In this document: piece by piece, positions 10,201 through 20,700 of the stretch | Layout of the letters: each line of letters opens with the position of its first letter | Position numbering within the stretch: the first letter of the stretch is position 1 | Assembly: GCF_000003815.2 (NCBI RefSeq) | Contig: NC_049989.1 | Coordinates: 20,463,255-20,527,254 of the forward strand | Reading direction: 5' to 3' | Length of the DNA: 64,000 nucleotides | Source of the DNA: Branchiostoma floridae | Taxonomy: Eukaryota; Chordata; Leptocardii; Amphioxiformes; Branchiostomatidae | Notes under the pieces: model-generated | Database searches by the model: none | Told to the model about the DNA's origin: nothing | The model's input: the letters and a program-made list of their open reading frames with translations, nothing else | Made by a program: the position numbers and the translations under genes

Positions 10201-12818
10201 ATGTTTGGTGTCCTCACCTCTAACCTTTGACCTCTGTGCCCCCTCCAGCTGCCAGAAGCTGCCAGTGCAGAGCTGTTCCAGGATGCCCAGCTGTTGGTCT
10301 GGGTTCTGGAAGGTACTTACTCATGTCTTCCATGCACATTAAAATTTTGGGTTTGTTAGGGCTGTGTACCTAAATACCCGTACCTGTACCGTACCTAAAA
10401 AATTGTTTAGGTACAGGTCCGGACCTAAACATCTGTGTACCTGTACCTGTACCTAAACAAACTAAATCACTATTAAACACTACTTTTTAAGACTGCTGAA
10501 CAAGTAAATCCCGAATCAACAATGACAATGGTGATAATCTTGCAGTTGAAACTTAAGAAAACTTGCAAAGAAATTGTTTGGAGATTCAAATATGTAATTG
10601 CCCATACAAAGATGACAATTTATCACTAGAAAAGACAGTTAGCTACATGTTTAACTTACATATATTTGGTTAAACTTTTTTAGGTACAGGTGTAGGTCTG
10701 GACCTGTACCTAAACCCGTGTACCTGTACCTGTACCTGAAAATTTGGTTAGGTACACAGCCTCTAAATGTTATTGTATACAAGTCAGTAGTGTCCATTAG
10801 CCACACTTAGCCAACTAAGCTTAACCAGATGAAGACGTGAATTATTGCAAATGGACCTTAATTTCTTATTTAGATCTGTGTTTCTTTTCATGTCATTGTT
10901 TTTATTTTTATTTTGTTGATCTTGCTTTTGTATGTGTTATATACAAGTCATGTAAGAGGAGAGTTCATGATAGGCAAAGTTGTTTTAACCTTATTCCTTC
11001 TGAAGTAAATAGAATAGAATAGAAAAACTAAACCTTAAGTTATATACTTTGTAGACTTTTGAACTACATTGTACTTTTCAAACTACACCTGTAACCTCTG
11101 ACCTGCAGGCCTGTCCCACCTTGTGGCAGCCTCCTACACTGAGGACACCTACGGGGTCGTGCAGAAGTCCCTGCCTGACATCCTCACTGCCCTGATAGGA
11201 CTGCATGAGGTTAGTAGTTTTGCATCATTCAGGGCTCTAGCCAGCGTCCGTTTTTCCGTCAATTGACGGAAATTTGCTGCGTGTGACGGAAAAATTTTAA
11301 AACCAATCCGTCAACCTTGATCGACAAAAATCCTTGGTGGAAGCTACAGGCGGCTTGGGTACGCTGTCCACGGCCGTAAAAGCCACACACTGTTTGTTTT
11401 GCTATTGTTATTATTGTTGACAAAGTGTGTCGGCGCCCTTTAGCATACGATAATCTCATTAAAAACCCATTTTTCAAGGTCTCAGTTCAGTCGTTCTAAC
11501 TCATGGAAGAGCGTTTTCGCAATTTTCGCGACAATGGGAATTGGCTGACGGAAAAAAATTTCGAGCTGGCTAGAGCCCTGGCATCATTGTTGTGGATTAT
11601 TGTAGTAGCCCAAGGTGTGTCTTCCCAAACATTTGATCGGGTCATCCGTGGCCCAGTCTTAAACTCGGGCGTGCAGACACTTGATTGATATTTAAACTGG
11701 TCTGACGAAACAGGACTAACTGAAAAGACATTGGGGCCTTCCGGGGATTCAAACCAAGAACCTTAACTGTAGGAAGAGAGACGATGCCTTATTTCCTGGG
11801 TTTACTTCAAGTTAGCTTTAGTTATCTGGAATTGCTGATGAAGAGTTTGCTTATGGCAAAGATGCATTTTCTGTATGCACAGGGCACTGACTGTTAGAGT
11901 GACAACAGTCCAGGAAATTCTCTTCAACAACTTACTTTCTCCAAGTGAGATGCCCCACTTATATATTACCTGGCTTTAGATTCTATGTGAATAACCCTAA
12001 CTGCCAGTAAAATCCATTTTTTTCTGTCTACATGCAGGCGCTGGACCGACATTTCAAGATGCCGTTGGCTGGAAGTCGTCCCTCCCAGCATGCTTGGTTG
12101 TCATGCCAACGGGACGTTTCCAGCCAGAACATGCGGTTTTCTCTGCTGCCTGCCGCCACCACTGCCCTGTACCATATTGTCAACGTGTTCGGCAAGCATG
12201 TGGAGTAGGTATCTTCCTCTAACTTTATGACGCCACACCGACTTAATTTCATGGCTCCTTTAGCAAATTTATTGAGAACTCAAGATGAAAGCAGAGGTGT
12301 GGGATGATGATGATGATGAGTAGGTCTGTTGTATGGCATTGTGTTGGCGTAATGGTTAGGGTGTTTGGCCCATAACTCAAAGGTCCTGGGTTTCGATTCC
12401 CTGACATGCCAACCATTGTGCCCTTGGGAAAAGCACTTAACATGGCTATCCTCACTGCACCCAGGTGTAAAATTGAGTGCCTGACTTTGGTTGGGGAGGG
12501 GCATGTAGATGGCAGTGGAAGAAGTGCGATGGACTCCACCTTCCAATACTGGACCCTAGACATAGTGGATAACAACCCATTGCCCCTATGGCCTCAGAAA
12601 GGCTATGGGACTACCTTTGCCTTTTACCTACTAGTAGTTCTATTAGATGTATCATCAAAGGCACATTAATTTTTGTGGCTGTTTGCACTTGTTATTTTAA
12701 AGTCATGTTTGTTTTAAAATTTTATTTTTCCAGGTCGATCCCTTTGTCGACAGAGCACAAACAGAAGCTGAGGCTTTTCCTGCCCCAAAGGGACGCGGCA
12801 GGGATCCCCAGGAGCTAA
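105..12818 (+). CDS. NDC1: Nucleoporin NDC1 (TMEM48), 15 exons, 5' end outside window
   Basis: NDC1 is a multi-pass nucleoporin of the pore membrane; family members anchor other nucleoporins and are needed for pore assembly. Exons: 105-225, 1223-1324, 2318-2501, 2946-3015, 3400-3465, 4115-4223, 4615-4663, 7687-7816, 8478-8570, 9069-9150, 9560-9804, 10249-10312, 11109-11209, 12038-12204, 12734-12818 (TAA at 12816-12818). All have AG/GT borders and compatible phases, giving about 555 residues; the human protein has about 674. Hydrophobic segments fill the first half. Landmarks shared with vertebrate NDC1 include [24 protein letters not shown] and [13 protein letters not shown]. The Ser/Pro-rich middle (exon 11) is shorter than in vertebrates. 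The start codon and roughly 20-25 residues lie upstream. Introns at 1325-2317 and 8571-9068 show no recognised gene. Confidence 0.93.
758..1165. other. GC-rich repeat-like block in NDC1 intron 1
   Basis: A G-rich stretch (785-870) and a GCCGCCTGCCGCC-type block near 1150-1175 bracket AT-rich sequence. The ends are roughly complementary (AAGGCG/CGCCTT), suggesting an old DNA element, but I could not set boundaries or find a target-site duplication. The rest of this intron (226-757) shows nothing recognised. Confidence 0.25.
4615..7816 (+). CDS. NDC1: NDC1 exons 7-8, inside a local duplication
   Basis: Exon 7 (4615-4663) ends MCALLRLKP plus two bases. The complete exon 8 is 7687-7816, giving [20 protein letters not shown], then [20 protein letters not shown]; it holds the last membrane segment. 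Exon 8 exists in eight versions: five starting at 5103, 5198, 5303, 5404 and 5505, and three at 7485, 7582 and 7687. Each has its own acceptor. Only the last reads through to a normal donor (CAG|GTCTGT). The copy at 5505 is nearly full but diverges after CLLDT at about 5602. The 3' part of exon 7 is copied at 7127-7153 with a donor. Which copies are spliced cannot be told from sequence; 4663 to 7687 gives an intact frame. Confidence 0.85.
5101..5602 (+). repeat. Tandem array of five NDC1 exon-8 acceptor units
   Basis: Five units, 95-105 bp apart, start at 5103, 5198, 5303, 5404 and 5505. Each holds an acceptor (TATGGTTACCAG in units 2-5), about 50 bp of exon 8 (P-V-D-I-G-x-L-H-G-L) and a GTT/TTG-rich intron-like filler. 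The repeat unit therefore spans an intron-exon junction. Only the fifth unit continues into WQTAVGG and CLLDT before diverging at about 5602. Confidence 0.9.
5695..5918 (+). pseudogene. Terminal exon-like fragment, possible PAS-domain origin
   Basis: An open frame follows a plausible acceptor (TTTATGTAAAAG) and ends in TGA at 5916-5918. It encodes about 70 residues with [20 protein letters not shown] near the start and an acidic D-rich tail (MDVDMDTDS). The G-E-N-I-x-x-F-L-H-P-x-D-H pattern resembles the end of a PAS fold (bHLH-PAS type). It has no counterpart in NDC1 and sits between the two copies of the duplicated NDC1 segment. It could be a captured last exon, a gene fragment, or an alternative NDC1 terminal exon. 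The PAS assignment is by eye and weak. Confidence 0.4.
6175..6300 (-). other. Possible exon fragment on the minus strand, partly duplicated
   Basis: On the - strand, positions about 6293-6237 follow a CCTCCAG acceptor-like sequence and read [16 protein letters not shown] to a consensus donor, GTGAGTAAAC. A copy of the inner part (YSHKNMYY) recurs at 6175-6208 and then diverges. This has the same junction-duplication style as the real exons in this window. I do not recognise the product, and both pieces are short enough to be chance. Confidence 0.25.
6598..6836 (+). pseudogene. Ly6/uPAR-like (three-finger) exon fragment with Thr-rich tail
   Basis: An open frame starts after a polypyrimidine tract and acceptor (TTTTTTTTAG at about 6589-6598) and runs to a possible donor (ACCCTG|GTGACC near 6836). 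It encodes [16 protein letters not shown] followed by a Thr/Pro-rich stretch ([14 protein letters not shown]). The CCxxDxCN ending is the C-terminal signature of the Ly6/uPAR three-finger fold; Thr-rich linkers often follow such domains at the cell surface. It is unrelated to NDC1 and lies between the two duplicated NDC1 segments. No companion exons were seen, so it looks like an isolated captured exon. Confidence 0.45.
7007..7123. repeat. 39-bp minisatellite, three copies
   Basis: Three near-identical 39-bp units contain AACGTATGGTTGTAGTCAGG and GGTGAAAACTGGGCAATCAC. The array directly precedes the partial copy of NDC1 exon 7 at 7127 and may mark the duplication border. Confidence 0.92.
7125..7816 (+). 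repeat. Second copy of the NDC1 exon 7-8 segment
   Basis: This repeats 4635-5600. It holds the end of exon 7 with donor (7127-7153), the same intron text (AATTTCCCTGATACAATGAA at about 4744 and 7212; ATGACTAGTG; a TCACTTTTA-x-TTTAAATGTCA stretch) and a three-unit exon-8 array starting at 7485, 7582 and 7687. The two copies have diverged in detail, so this is either an older duplication or two haplotypes joined in assembly. Confidence 0.85.
8478..12818 (+). CDS. NDC1: NDC1 exons 9-15: C-terminal nucleoplasmic/cytoplasmic half
   Basis: Exons 8478-8570, 9069-9150, 9560-9804, 10249-10312, 11109-11209, 12038-12204 and 12734-12818. Landmarks are [49 protein letters not shown] and [12 protein letters not shown], all in the same order as vertebrate NDC1. 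Exon 11 is the variable linker (Gly/Ser/Pro-rich, [19 protein letters not shown]). The exon 14 donor is placed at GTG GA|GTAGGT because the phase then joins exon 15 as E-S-I-P; using the next GT would leave an in-frame TAG. Confidence 0.92.
10356..10765. mobile_element. hAT-like short TIR element with internal GGTAC palindromes
   Basis: The ends are inverted: GGCTGTGTACCTAA from 10360 and TTAGGTACACAGCC at 10748-10761. Just inside both ends are clusters of ACCTGTACC/GGTACAGGT. No transposase. The target-site duplication is not clear. Lies in NDC1 intron 12. Confidence 0.7.
11230..11580. mobile_element. hAT-type MITE with perfect 8-bp target-site duplication
   Basis: Perfect 16-bp terminal inverted repeats CAGGGCTCTAGCCAGC and GCTGGCTAGAGCCCTG bound a 351-bp element. 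The 8-bp GCATCATT is repeated exactly at 11222-11229 and 11581-11588. TIR starting CAGGG and 8-bp TSD are hallmarks of the hAT superfamily. There is no transposase, so it is non-autonomous. Near the left end it holds an inner palindrome around CCGTCAATTGACGG. Confidence 0.93.
12333..12640 (+). mobile_element. tRNA-derived SINE (Met-like head) in NDC1 intron 14
   Basis: The head resembles a tRNA: TGGCGTAATGGTTAGG (A box), CCCATAAC (CAT anticodon) and GGGTTTCGATTCCC (B box). It is followed by the body TGTGCCCTTGGGAAAAGCAC, which recurs in other copies (35248, 48405, and 23880 on the - strand). Cloverleaf pairing is imperfect and a long non-tRNA body follows, so it is a SINE rather than a tRNA gene. 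Confidence 0.75.
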
Positions 12819-13611
12819 GCTTTGTAGAGTTCTGTAAATCTTAGAATCTTTACATGAAAGTTAATCTGCCGTGTTGGTAAAACTACTCTCCATGCAGAGG
12901 TTCGGATGTTGATGTTTTTAGGTGTTTTTATTGGGCTTTCTTTTCTTGGTCACGGTCATATGACATAAAGAAACAGTGCAAAATATGAAGACCAATAAAA
13001 CGATCTCCCATCCTTAAAAAAACAACATTAAAAGCCTGCCAGAGCCAACCTCTGCTTGGAGAGTCTACTACGCGAAACAATATTATGGATGGAACCAACA
13101 TCAGATTCTGGAAGAATTGAGACTTACTGTAAATGTTTGCTGACGCCAGCATTATTGTGAACTCAAAAGCAGTGCAACTGTAAACGTCCCCTTGAAACAA
13201 AAATATGTACATTAAAGTATGAGGGCAGCAAGAGGAGTGTGATGGACCTTCTGTAGTGCAGTGGAAACTGAAAGTGAAAATAGTTCATTCTTAAAACAAG
13301 AAATCTTTTTAAAAAAGCTGTGCCTTGCCGCGTGGTAGGAATATCGTCAGGAAAAGGTAGGTCGGCACTTCAAGCCCAGCAAGGCAAAATGCTATGCCTT
13401 GGCGTGCAGTAGGGATAATTTGCTTGTCTGCTGAATACGTATTATGGTAGCCAAAGCCTTGTATTGATCTGTTAATCTTGTTGGAAATATATGTAGGTGT
13501 CTTAAAATATGACCTTGCATTTTCTGACCCTCGACCACTAATAAATATGAAATAATTAGACATTATTTCAAGGATATACAGTAACAATTTTAATTTATTT
13601 CATTTCTGTGA
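12819..13611 (+). other. NDC1 3' UTR and downstream sequence
   Basis: After the stop at 12818 there is no conserved frame. Possible AATAAA signals lie at about 12993 and 13540, so the NDC1 transcript probably ends in this stretch. The exact cleavage site cannot be set from sequence. Confidence 0.45.
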
Positions 13612-13960
13612 AAGGGCAGCTGAGTGGGTACTGTATGCTTAGCAGGAGTTCAGGTACTGTGGTCAGCTGAGAGGGTACTGCATGCATAGCAGGCGTCCAG
13701 GTATTGTGGCCAGCTGAGTGGGTACTGCATGCACAGCAGGAGTCCAGGTACTGTGGTCAGCTGAGTGGGTACTGCATGCATGGCTGGAGTCCAGGTATTG
13801 TGGATACCTGAGTGGGTACTGCATGCATAGCAGGCGTCCATGTATTGTGGTCAGCTTAGTAGGAGCTGCATGCATGGCTGGAGTCCAGGTACTGTGGTGA
13901 GCTGAGTGGGTACTGCTTGCACAATTTGAGGTACTGTGGTAAGTTGAGAGGGTACTATAT
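13612..13960. repeat. 47-bp minisatellite, about seven copies
   Basis: Units of about 47 bp contain GTGGTCAGCTGAGTGGGTAC, TGCATGCATAGCAGG and AGTCCAGGTACT. The outer units are degenerate. The array lies between the two convergent genes. The apparent open frames across it are repeat artefacts (MHAVPTQL-type reiterations). Confidence 0.92.
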
Positions 13961-16263
13961 CAGAGTCCTCCCCAAATGATGGAATAAGGGAGGCTCTCCA
14001 CTATACTCCAGCCCAGCTCCACTATACTACATTTGAAATCTAGTGTGTTTCTTCCCTATTTTCCTGATTAGTTTTGCTAATTTTAATGAAAATTCACAGA
14101 TTTTTGTGGTATCACTTTTCCAGTTGGCATTGTCTGCAAAAACTTGTGAATGGGCGATGGTCAAAGCAATAGTGGTTTTGACACTTCACAACAAAGGAGT
14201 CACAACACTATATTGTACTTGTAGTATTTGACACCATCTGTCATGCAAAATGAACAAATTTTCATGAAAGCGCAGCGCGTTGGTTTGGATTATTTTTGCC
14301 AGCCCCTCCACTATACTAAAAGATTCTGGGGAGAACCCTGACTATATGAATGACTGCAGTTCAGGTATATGTACTATGGTAAGATTGAACAGTTAGTCAA
14401 AAATAAATTAATTGTCTTTTGACAAATTTGACAACTTATATGAAACGTGTTGTTTATCAGATGGCATTACTTTGTATATTGCAATATTTGATGTAGTTCA
14501 TCAGAGCAGCGTGCATTTGTGCTAATCACAATAGGACCATCACAATACAGTCTGTACGGTGGCAGAGGTTGAACTTGTTGTATTGAGTGCGAATGCACAG
14601 TCTGCACGGTGGCAGGGGTTGGAAGATTGAGTGCAAAAGCACAGTCTGCACGATGGCAAGGATTGGTAATAAGTGGCAGTGATTAGACTTTGTCTACTTG
14701 ATGGCGTATTTCATTCAATATACACTTTGGCTTTAACACGGCTCTGGTCTGTGCTGTGAAGAAATCTGCAATCGAAGACTGAAAGAGAAGGAAAACAATT
14801 TCTTGTGTCAACATTAAAACCAACTGAAAGAGCATATGTATATTTAATTGATAGAATACTAGTGGTTTCTAAACATACGACAAAGGAGGTTTAAAAAGAC
14901 CTTGACATGACTAAATGGTAGCCAATTTCTTGGCATTTCTTCATATTTGTTGGAGAGGATCTGCTCCCCTCCTCCACCGACAGCATAAATCTTTTTAAAA
15001 AATGGGACCAAAATGAAGGCAATACGATAGAAACAGTCCTGAGTAGACATTTAAAGATGGCAAACGTTAGTTGGTATGCACAATATAACGTCCTTGGTAA
15101 GCAAGAAAGTAAGACACGAATGTGCTCAATCGTGTAAAAATAGAACCTTGCATGTCCGAAAAGGATTGGGGAGGGGGGCTGTTTTGATTCACTTCGTCTT
15201 TTCGTGTTTATGAAATTATGTTCACGGCCGGACAAACCAGCGTCATTTATTACACTTGTTAATAATTTGTTCACCTACGATGTCAGGGAAATACCACCCA
15301 GGTAACAAAAATGTCCGACAAATTATGCACAAAGAAAACTGATCTAGTTACAGGCCTCACAAAAACACGGATAAAACAATGATTATTTTAGGAATCACTA
15401 CGATAAAAGTTTGACATATATAGTAGCTAGAATATTATCTTACATATTCCAAAGCGTTACATTTTATTTCTGGATTAGCGATAACTTTGAAAGAAATGAT
15501 GTAGAATGAAGACTAGGAAATGTAACAAAACAGGCCGCAGGACTAGAGTTGATATTTGAAATATAACAAAATGATCCTAAATATTATCTATTGCGACTTC
15601 TCGTGTGACGTTTTGAGCTGGCGCTCTCCTAAACTCACGTTAGCGTTTTGCTGCGGTCTCGGAAGGTGTCTCCAACGTTTTGATGACGTCATGGCTACTT
15701 ATATATTCACATACAATTCATTAGCCTGATTTGGACATTATTTCATCTTTATGAAAAGCTAATGCAATTCTTGTTGCGAGATAATACACTTGATTTTATG
15801 CCACTCCAAATGAATTTGGAATTTTACCATACAAACGCTTCAATCATTCAATGTAACCAAATATTAAATGCTTTTAGAACCGACCGCAAACAGAAACAAA
15901 TACGTAAAATGGACGGTTTAAAATTCAACGGGGATGTACCATTGTCTGCCTAAGCCGTCAAACTTGTCCATGAGAAAGGCGATTTGGAAGGGCCTTTGAA
16001 AGGGTCTTTGGAAGAGCAAGGTTAAAAGGTCCGTCCGTCCGTCCAAGGAAGAAAGCTGGCGTAAAGCCTTGCCGGCGGCAAGGCAAAAAATAGGTACTAT
16101 CTGGAAGTGGGAAATAACAGACTAGTCATAGTGTTCTACACCATTAGAAGATGCTCGACACCATTGTGAAAAACGTTCTCTGGTTTGTTGTCACAATGTA
16201 AGAGAGTCAGTATAAACCCAGAAAAGCTGTATACATTTTTACCAGAGAAGTAACACAATGAAG
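13961..16263. other. Intergenic sequence with a short minisatellite at 14545-14680
   Basis: At 14545-14680 the sequence CACAGTCTGCACGGTGGCAG recurs three times in units of about 55 bp. The rest shows no frame with recognisable content and no tRNA. A (GTCC)n run at about 16024-16040 and a GC-rich patch near 16060-16085 are simple or repeat-derived. Confidence 0.6.
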
Positions 16264-16560
16264 TCAATACTGCCCCAAAAGGCCACTTAGGGGACCAATG
16301 AAAGATGGTCTGTGTGAACTGGTGGTCACTATGGATAGGACTTTTGATGCTTGTGTCAATGGGAAACAAAATGTAATTATATAGGGACCACCAAAAAGTA
16401 GTAGCAATGTAGAGGTGGTCACTTGACAGGTTTGATTGTATATCAATTGCCAGGTGGTCCTAAACGTTTGAATGTTTGACTTTATATCCATGGTCAGGTC
16501 TTCCTTATATAGAGGTGGTCACTTGTACAGGCTTAACTATACTTAAATACAATAAACTTT
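16264..16560. repeat. Old interspersed repeat of the AGGTGGTC family
   Basis: It has repeated AGGTGGTCACTTG and TGGTGGTCACTAT motifs and the phrase GATGCTTGTGTCAATGGGAA. The same phrase occurs on the - strand at about 59435-59460, next to the five-copy dynein exon. The family resembles the complete TIR element at 62347-62833. Boundaries here are eroded. Confidence 0.6.
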
Positions 16561-16875
16561 GTATTACATGCATTCTGATAATTTTTCCTCTAATTTAGAC
16601 ATAACTCACTGTTGTCTTTCCAAGGGACATAACTACTTAAAACAAAAGGAAGAAAGTACTTAACAGTAAGTCACCAAAGCATCCGTCTTTAATTATTTAC
16701 TTCATTGTATACAAAGACTCTAGTTATCAAGTGACTTATGCGTACCAACCTTATGAAACTAATTTTAATATATGACCACTTGCTATAGTCTCATTTTAGA
16801 ATATCCCAGTATCTAATCTTTATGGCTATATAAAAAAACACATTCACGTAAAATATAATGATTGATAACAGCACA

Positions 16876-17762
16876 TTTATTCTGTGGCACATAGAAAAAT
16901 ATAATCTTACACCCCAGGTTCAATCTAAAATAGTTCATTGAAGATTTTCAATTCAAAGATCTATAGACATTCTGTGAGGTGGCCAAATATACACAAACAC
17001 AATCTTTCTTATAAACATTCACCTTTCTATGGAATATGATTCTGAAAATCTATACATCTTTGTTTTGTGAAAACATCAAAATAAATACTGTAACATCAAA
17101 ATGAAGTGTGATGAAGGTAAATCTTACTACTTGGCTGTGCAAAAGGCACTATGTGTCTTTTACTAAGTGTAACATGAACTCTTAAAAATCAGGCACATTA
17201 GTTGACTGTTTTATCTTAGTCTTTTGAGTAGGTACATACATTTGTATAACATGAGGTTGTGACGAAAGCCACCATCATCCCATGTTGTGTGAGCAAATAT
17301 TAGCAGCATTATCATTCTTATATCGTAAGCACTCTGCTTAAAAAGCTCATGGATACAGCTATAATACAACAACAGCATTCTTAGTAAGCAAGACTCCATA
17401 CGTTTTCATATATTCTGCAAAATACATGCAAAAACAAAGTACATCAAACTCTGTTACTTGAGTCACAAACGATGTAATAACTGGAACTCAATCTTCTATG
17501 AACAAAGTTAACAGTCACTTGAATAAGCCCTCTGTACACGTGGAAAATTTGTCACTTTTCTCAAAGCTAAATCAATAACACATAACAGCCAACTGTAATA
17601 TCAAAATGAGAAGAATAATGGCATGAGTGTTCTGATACACTTTTATCAGGTCAAAGACGATATTTTGCTTTTTTGTTTAAAAATTTTAAATCAACAACTT
17701 AAGCAACAACAACAGATGTGTCCAGTTGAGATGGAAGGAAACCAGAAATTTGGATGGAAACT
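16876..17762 (-). other. DNAH10: Probable DNAH10 3' UTR
   Basis: The - strand downstream of the dynein stop (17763-17765) is AT-rich and non-coding. A TTTATT at 16876-16881 on + reads AATAAA on -, a possible polyadenylation signal about 880 nt past the stop. This is inference only. Confidence 0.4.
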
Positions 17763-20700
17763 CTAATCTGAGTTGAGGATGAGGCAGACGCCCTGCAGCA
17801 CCCAGTGGGAGGAGTGTTCGGATGTCGCCAAGTCCGCCTCGAACACCAGCCCGATCCCCATGGCGTTCCTGCGCTGCGAGGTCGTGTACACCGGCGTCTT
17901 GAACGTGTTCTGCAGCTTCAGGCGGTGTGCCTCGATGGGGATGACCTGACGATTGAGAAAAAACGACAACTCTCAAATTTTGTAAATTGATGGCTTTTAC
18001 AGTTGACAAAGTTATTCATGCCCAAAAGTCATTCTGCCTGCCTGCCAAACTGTCTAGTCCAGGAACTGGCCCCTTACTCCAGTGAAAATTATCCATTTTC
18101 CTAATTAATTTTAAAAATTTGTCAGTGGTACAATTGTGGTTTGGTCTTACACTACTACATAAACACTCAAGGATACCACGCTGGTGTCACATATGACAAA
18201 CACAAACAGTTTTTTAACACTACACTCGAGGCCATCTGGTGATGTCATCCAAAGATCATCCTTGTCATCGCCTGATGGAGAATACTGTTACAACAGTGTA
18301 CTATAAAGTCTGTCCTGTACCTTGAGGATGGGGAGGGGTTGCAGCAGCACCTTGGGCGGCTGGCGGATCAGACAGCTGTTCTCCATGTCCCACGCCGCGC
18401 CCTCCAGGTACAGCCCTGACACAAAGCACCCTGGGGAGAACAAAGTTCAAAGGTTAAATTCAGGTCATTCTGCATACTACTTAGAAGGCTCCAATCTTGT
18501 GCCCTTGGGATTTAGTCACAACAAATTTCTTCATTCGACTCGGGAGAAAATCTCCTTTGAACAAAGCTGAAGGTATCATGTTCGAGGGCAGCCGCATCTT
18601 GAGCATGTTGAACAACACTCTAACTTAAAAGAAAAGAGTACATCTACATTTTTCTGGGAAATAGCCCTGCAAGTGGCAACATAAGGGGGAAGTTGAAGTC
18701 CTGGGTTTGGGAGGACAGGCCTTCTGCCTGGCACAGAAAGACTCAACAGTAAAGTAGGTACACTGGGTAAAAGTTGATCAAGCCTTAAAAAATAGACTTA
18801 CATCGAATATGCAGCCATCCTCCTACGCAGGGACATCCAACAGCCAAACGGCCTGTCTGGATGTGCCTTGCTCTTTCAACCATCACTCTTAGTTCCTGTG
18901 GACGTACCCCCCCAAACCAGCTGTCAGCCAATCAGAGAATAGGCTTTCCGTTTTCAAAAGCTGTCTCGCATGTATAAGGGTAACTTCATTAACATTTATA
19001 AGCAGGGCGGTCAGGAACTAAGTGTGACGGTTGAAAGAGCAGGGCACATCCAGACACTGTCAGGCATTTTGGCTGTTGGATGTCCCTACGTAGGAGGATA
19101 ATATGCAGCTTGTACATGTAATACTATATACTGTCATTTTACAGTACAAAAGGGGTGTCATCTTTGATATTTATGCAAAAGAAACAAAAACAACAACAAA
19201 CCTTGGTGAGCGGTCTCCGTGACGTCCCCTGCAGTGGCAAACTTGGTGACGTTGGTGTAGAGGGTGGAGCGGTCGAGCGGCCAGCCGTTCTTACGGCAGG
19301 TGGCCTGAACGAGAGCCGTCAGGTACGACTCGGGAATGTGGAGGCCGGACAGCCACATCACAGGAGGCTCTGCCTCGTTCACCTGTGGGGGAAACAAAGC
19401 AGAAACAGTGCCAGTTATAAGAAATGAAATAGAAGTGCACGAGAGCCGTCAGGTACGACTCGGGAATGTGCAGCCCGGACAGCCACATCACAGGAGGCTC
19501 AGCCTCGTTCACCTGTGAAAACCACATGAAAACTGTGTCAGCTCACTCATTCATTCATCAGTTTAGCATCTGTTGTTTCCGTTTTACAAGGGTTGGACGT
19601 TGCGGAATGTTGCTTAGGTCTGATGGCTGCCTGTGTCAGGGAGGTTGGCCTTTTACAAGTTCAGTTTGGGAATATCTTCCTTAATGACACTGAACTCTCT
19701 TGACGACAGTTGTTTTCCTCCTGTATGCAATATTCGAGCCTTCAAAAATAGTGTACCCCATTATGTCATAGCAAAATAATTTCCATCATCCATCAACCTA
19801 AAATGTACTTCATTGCCTAGAGGTGGTCGAATGGCCTTGCATTGGACAAAGCCATTAAAAAAAAAATGAACCAAGGACATACCCATGTGGTGTACTGGTC
19901 GAACCTCCCCTGGAAGTGCATCATCCAGTTGCCGAGCGACTTGAGGGTGTCGGGGGCGAGCTTCCTCCACACGGCCGGGATCTGCCCGTTAAACAGCGAC
20001 CGCGAAACCTCGTCCAGCACGTTGGACATTCCAACCTCACCCTTCAGTGCCTGCAGAGGATGGAAAATAAGAAAACAATGAGAGATGGCAGACTTTAATC
20101 TCTCCCAGGGAATATATAGAAACTGCACAGAATATATGGAACTTGCTGTGATGGGGGAGGGGATAAAAACAAATTACTTTGCTTATCAAATGATGAAGAC
20201 CTCCTACAATATGCTCATCATGAAATATGTTTGTTGAAGAAGGGGTACCAAGGTTGCATGCAGGGGGCCCAGAATCGACCTTTGGGAGTCTTCCCAACAC
20301 CTACCTACATACCAAACATCATCATACTCCATCAAGTCAGGTTCTTGAGCTATGCTGACCACAAATATCTGGAAACACAAACACACGGACACACCCAAAA
20401 CTATAAACAAAACAGCATCCGTACCCTCTGCAGGTCAGCCAGAGTCTTCCCCATGACTGAGATGAGCTTGTTGTAGCTTAGCCAGTAAAGGTTCAGGATA
20501 GTGAGCTCACATTTCACTTTTAATTACTTCAAGTAAGAAAAACTAAAATGAGCAAACTAGTGATGTAATATAACAGTAAAACAGAATCCATACCCTCTGC
20601 AGCTCAGCGAGAGTTTTCCCTATGACAGAGATGTTTGTTGTAGCTCAGCCAGGAAGGGCTGGATAGTGAGCTCACAGTTTACTTTATTTTCAGTAAAATA

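Noticed and set aside
12340-12412. tRNA-Met (CAT) gene
   Set aside because: Imperfect stems and a SINE body shared with other copies follow directly.
13612-13960. Regular direct repeats resembling a CRISPR array
   Set aside because: Units are contiguous 47-bp minisatellite copies with no unique spacers, in an animal intron-rich context.
14891-15274. Minus-strand frame of 127 codons between the two genes
   Set aside because: No recognisable motif, poor codon pattern and no splice partners; likely chance.
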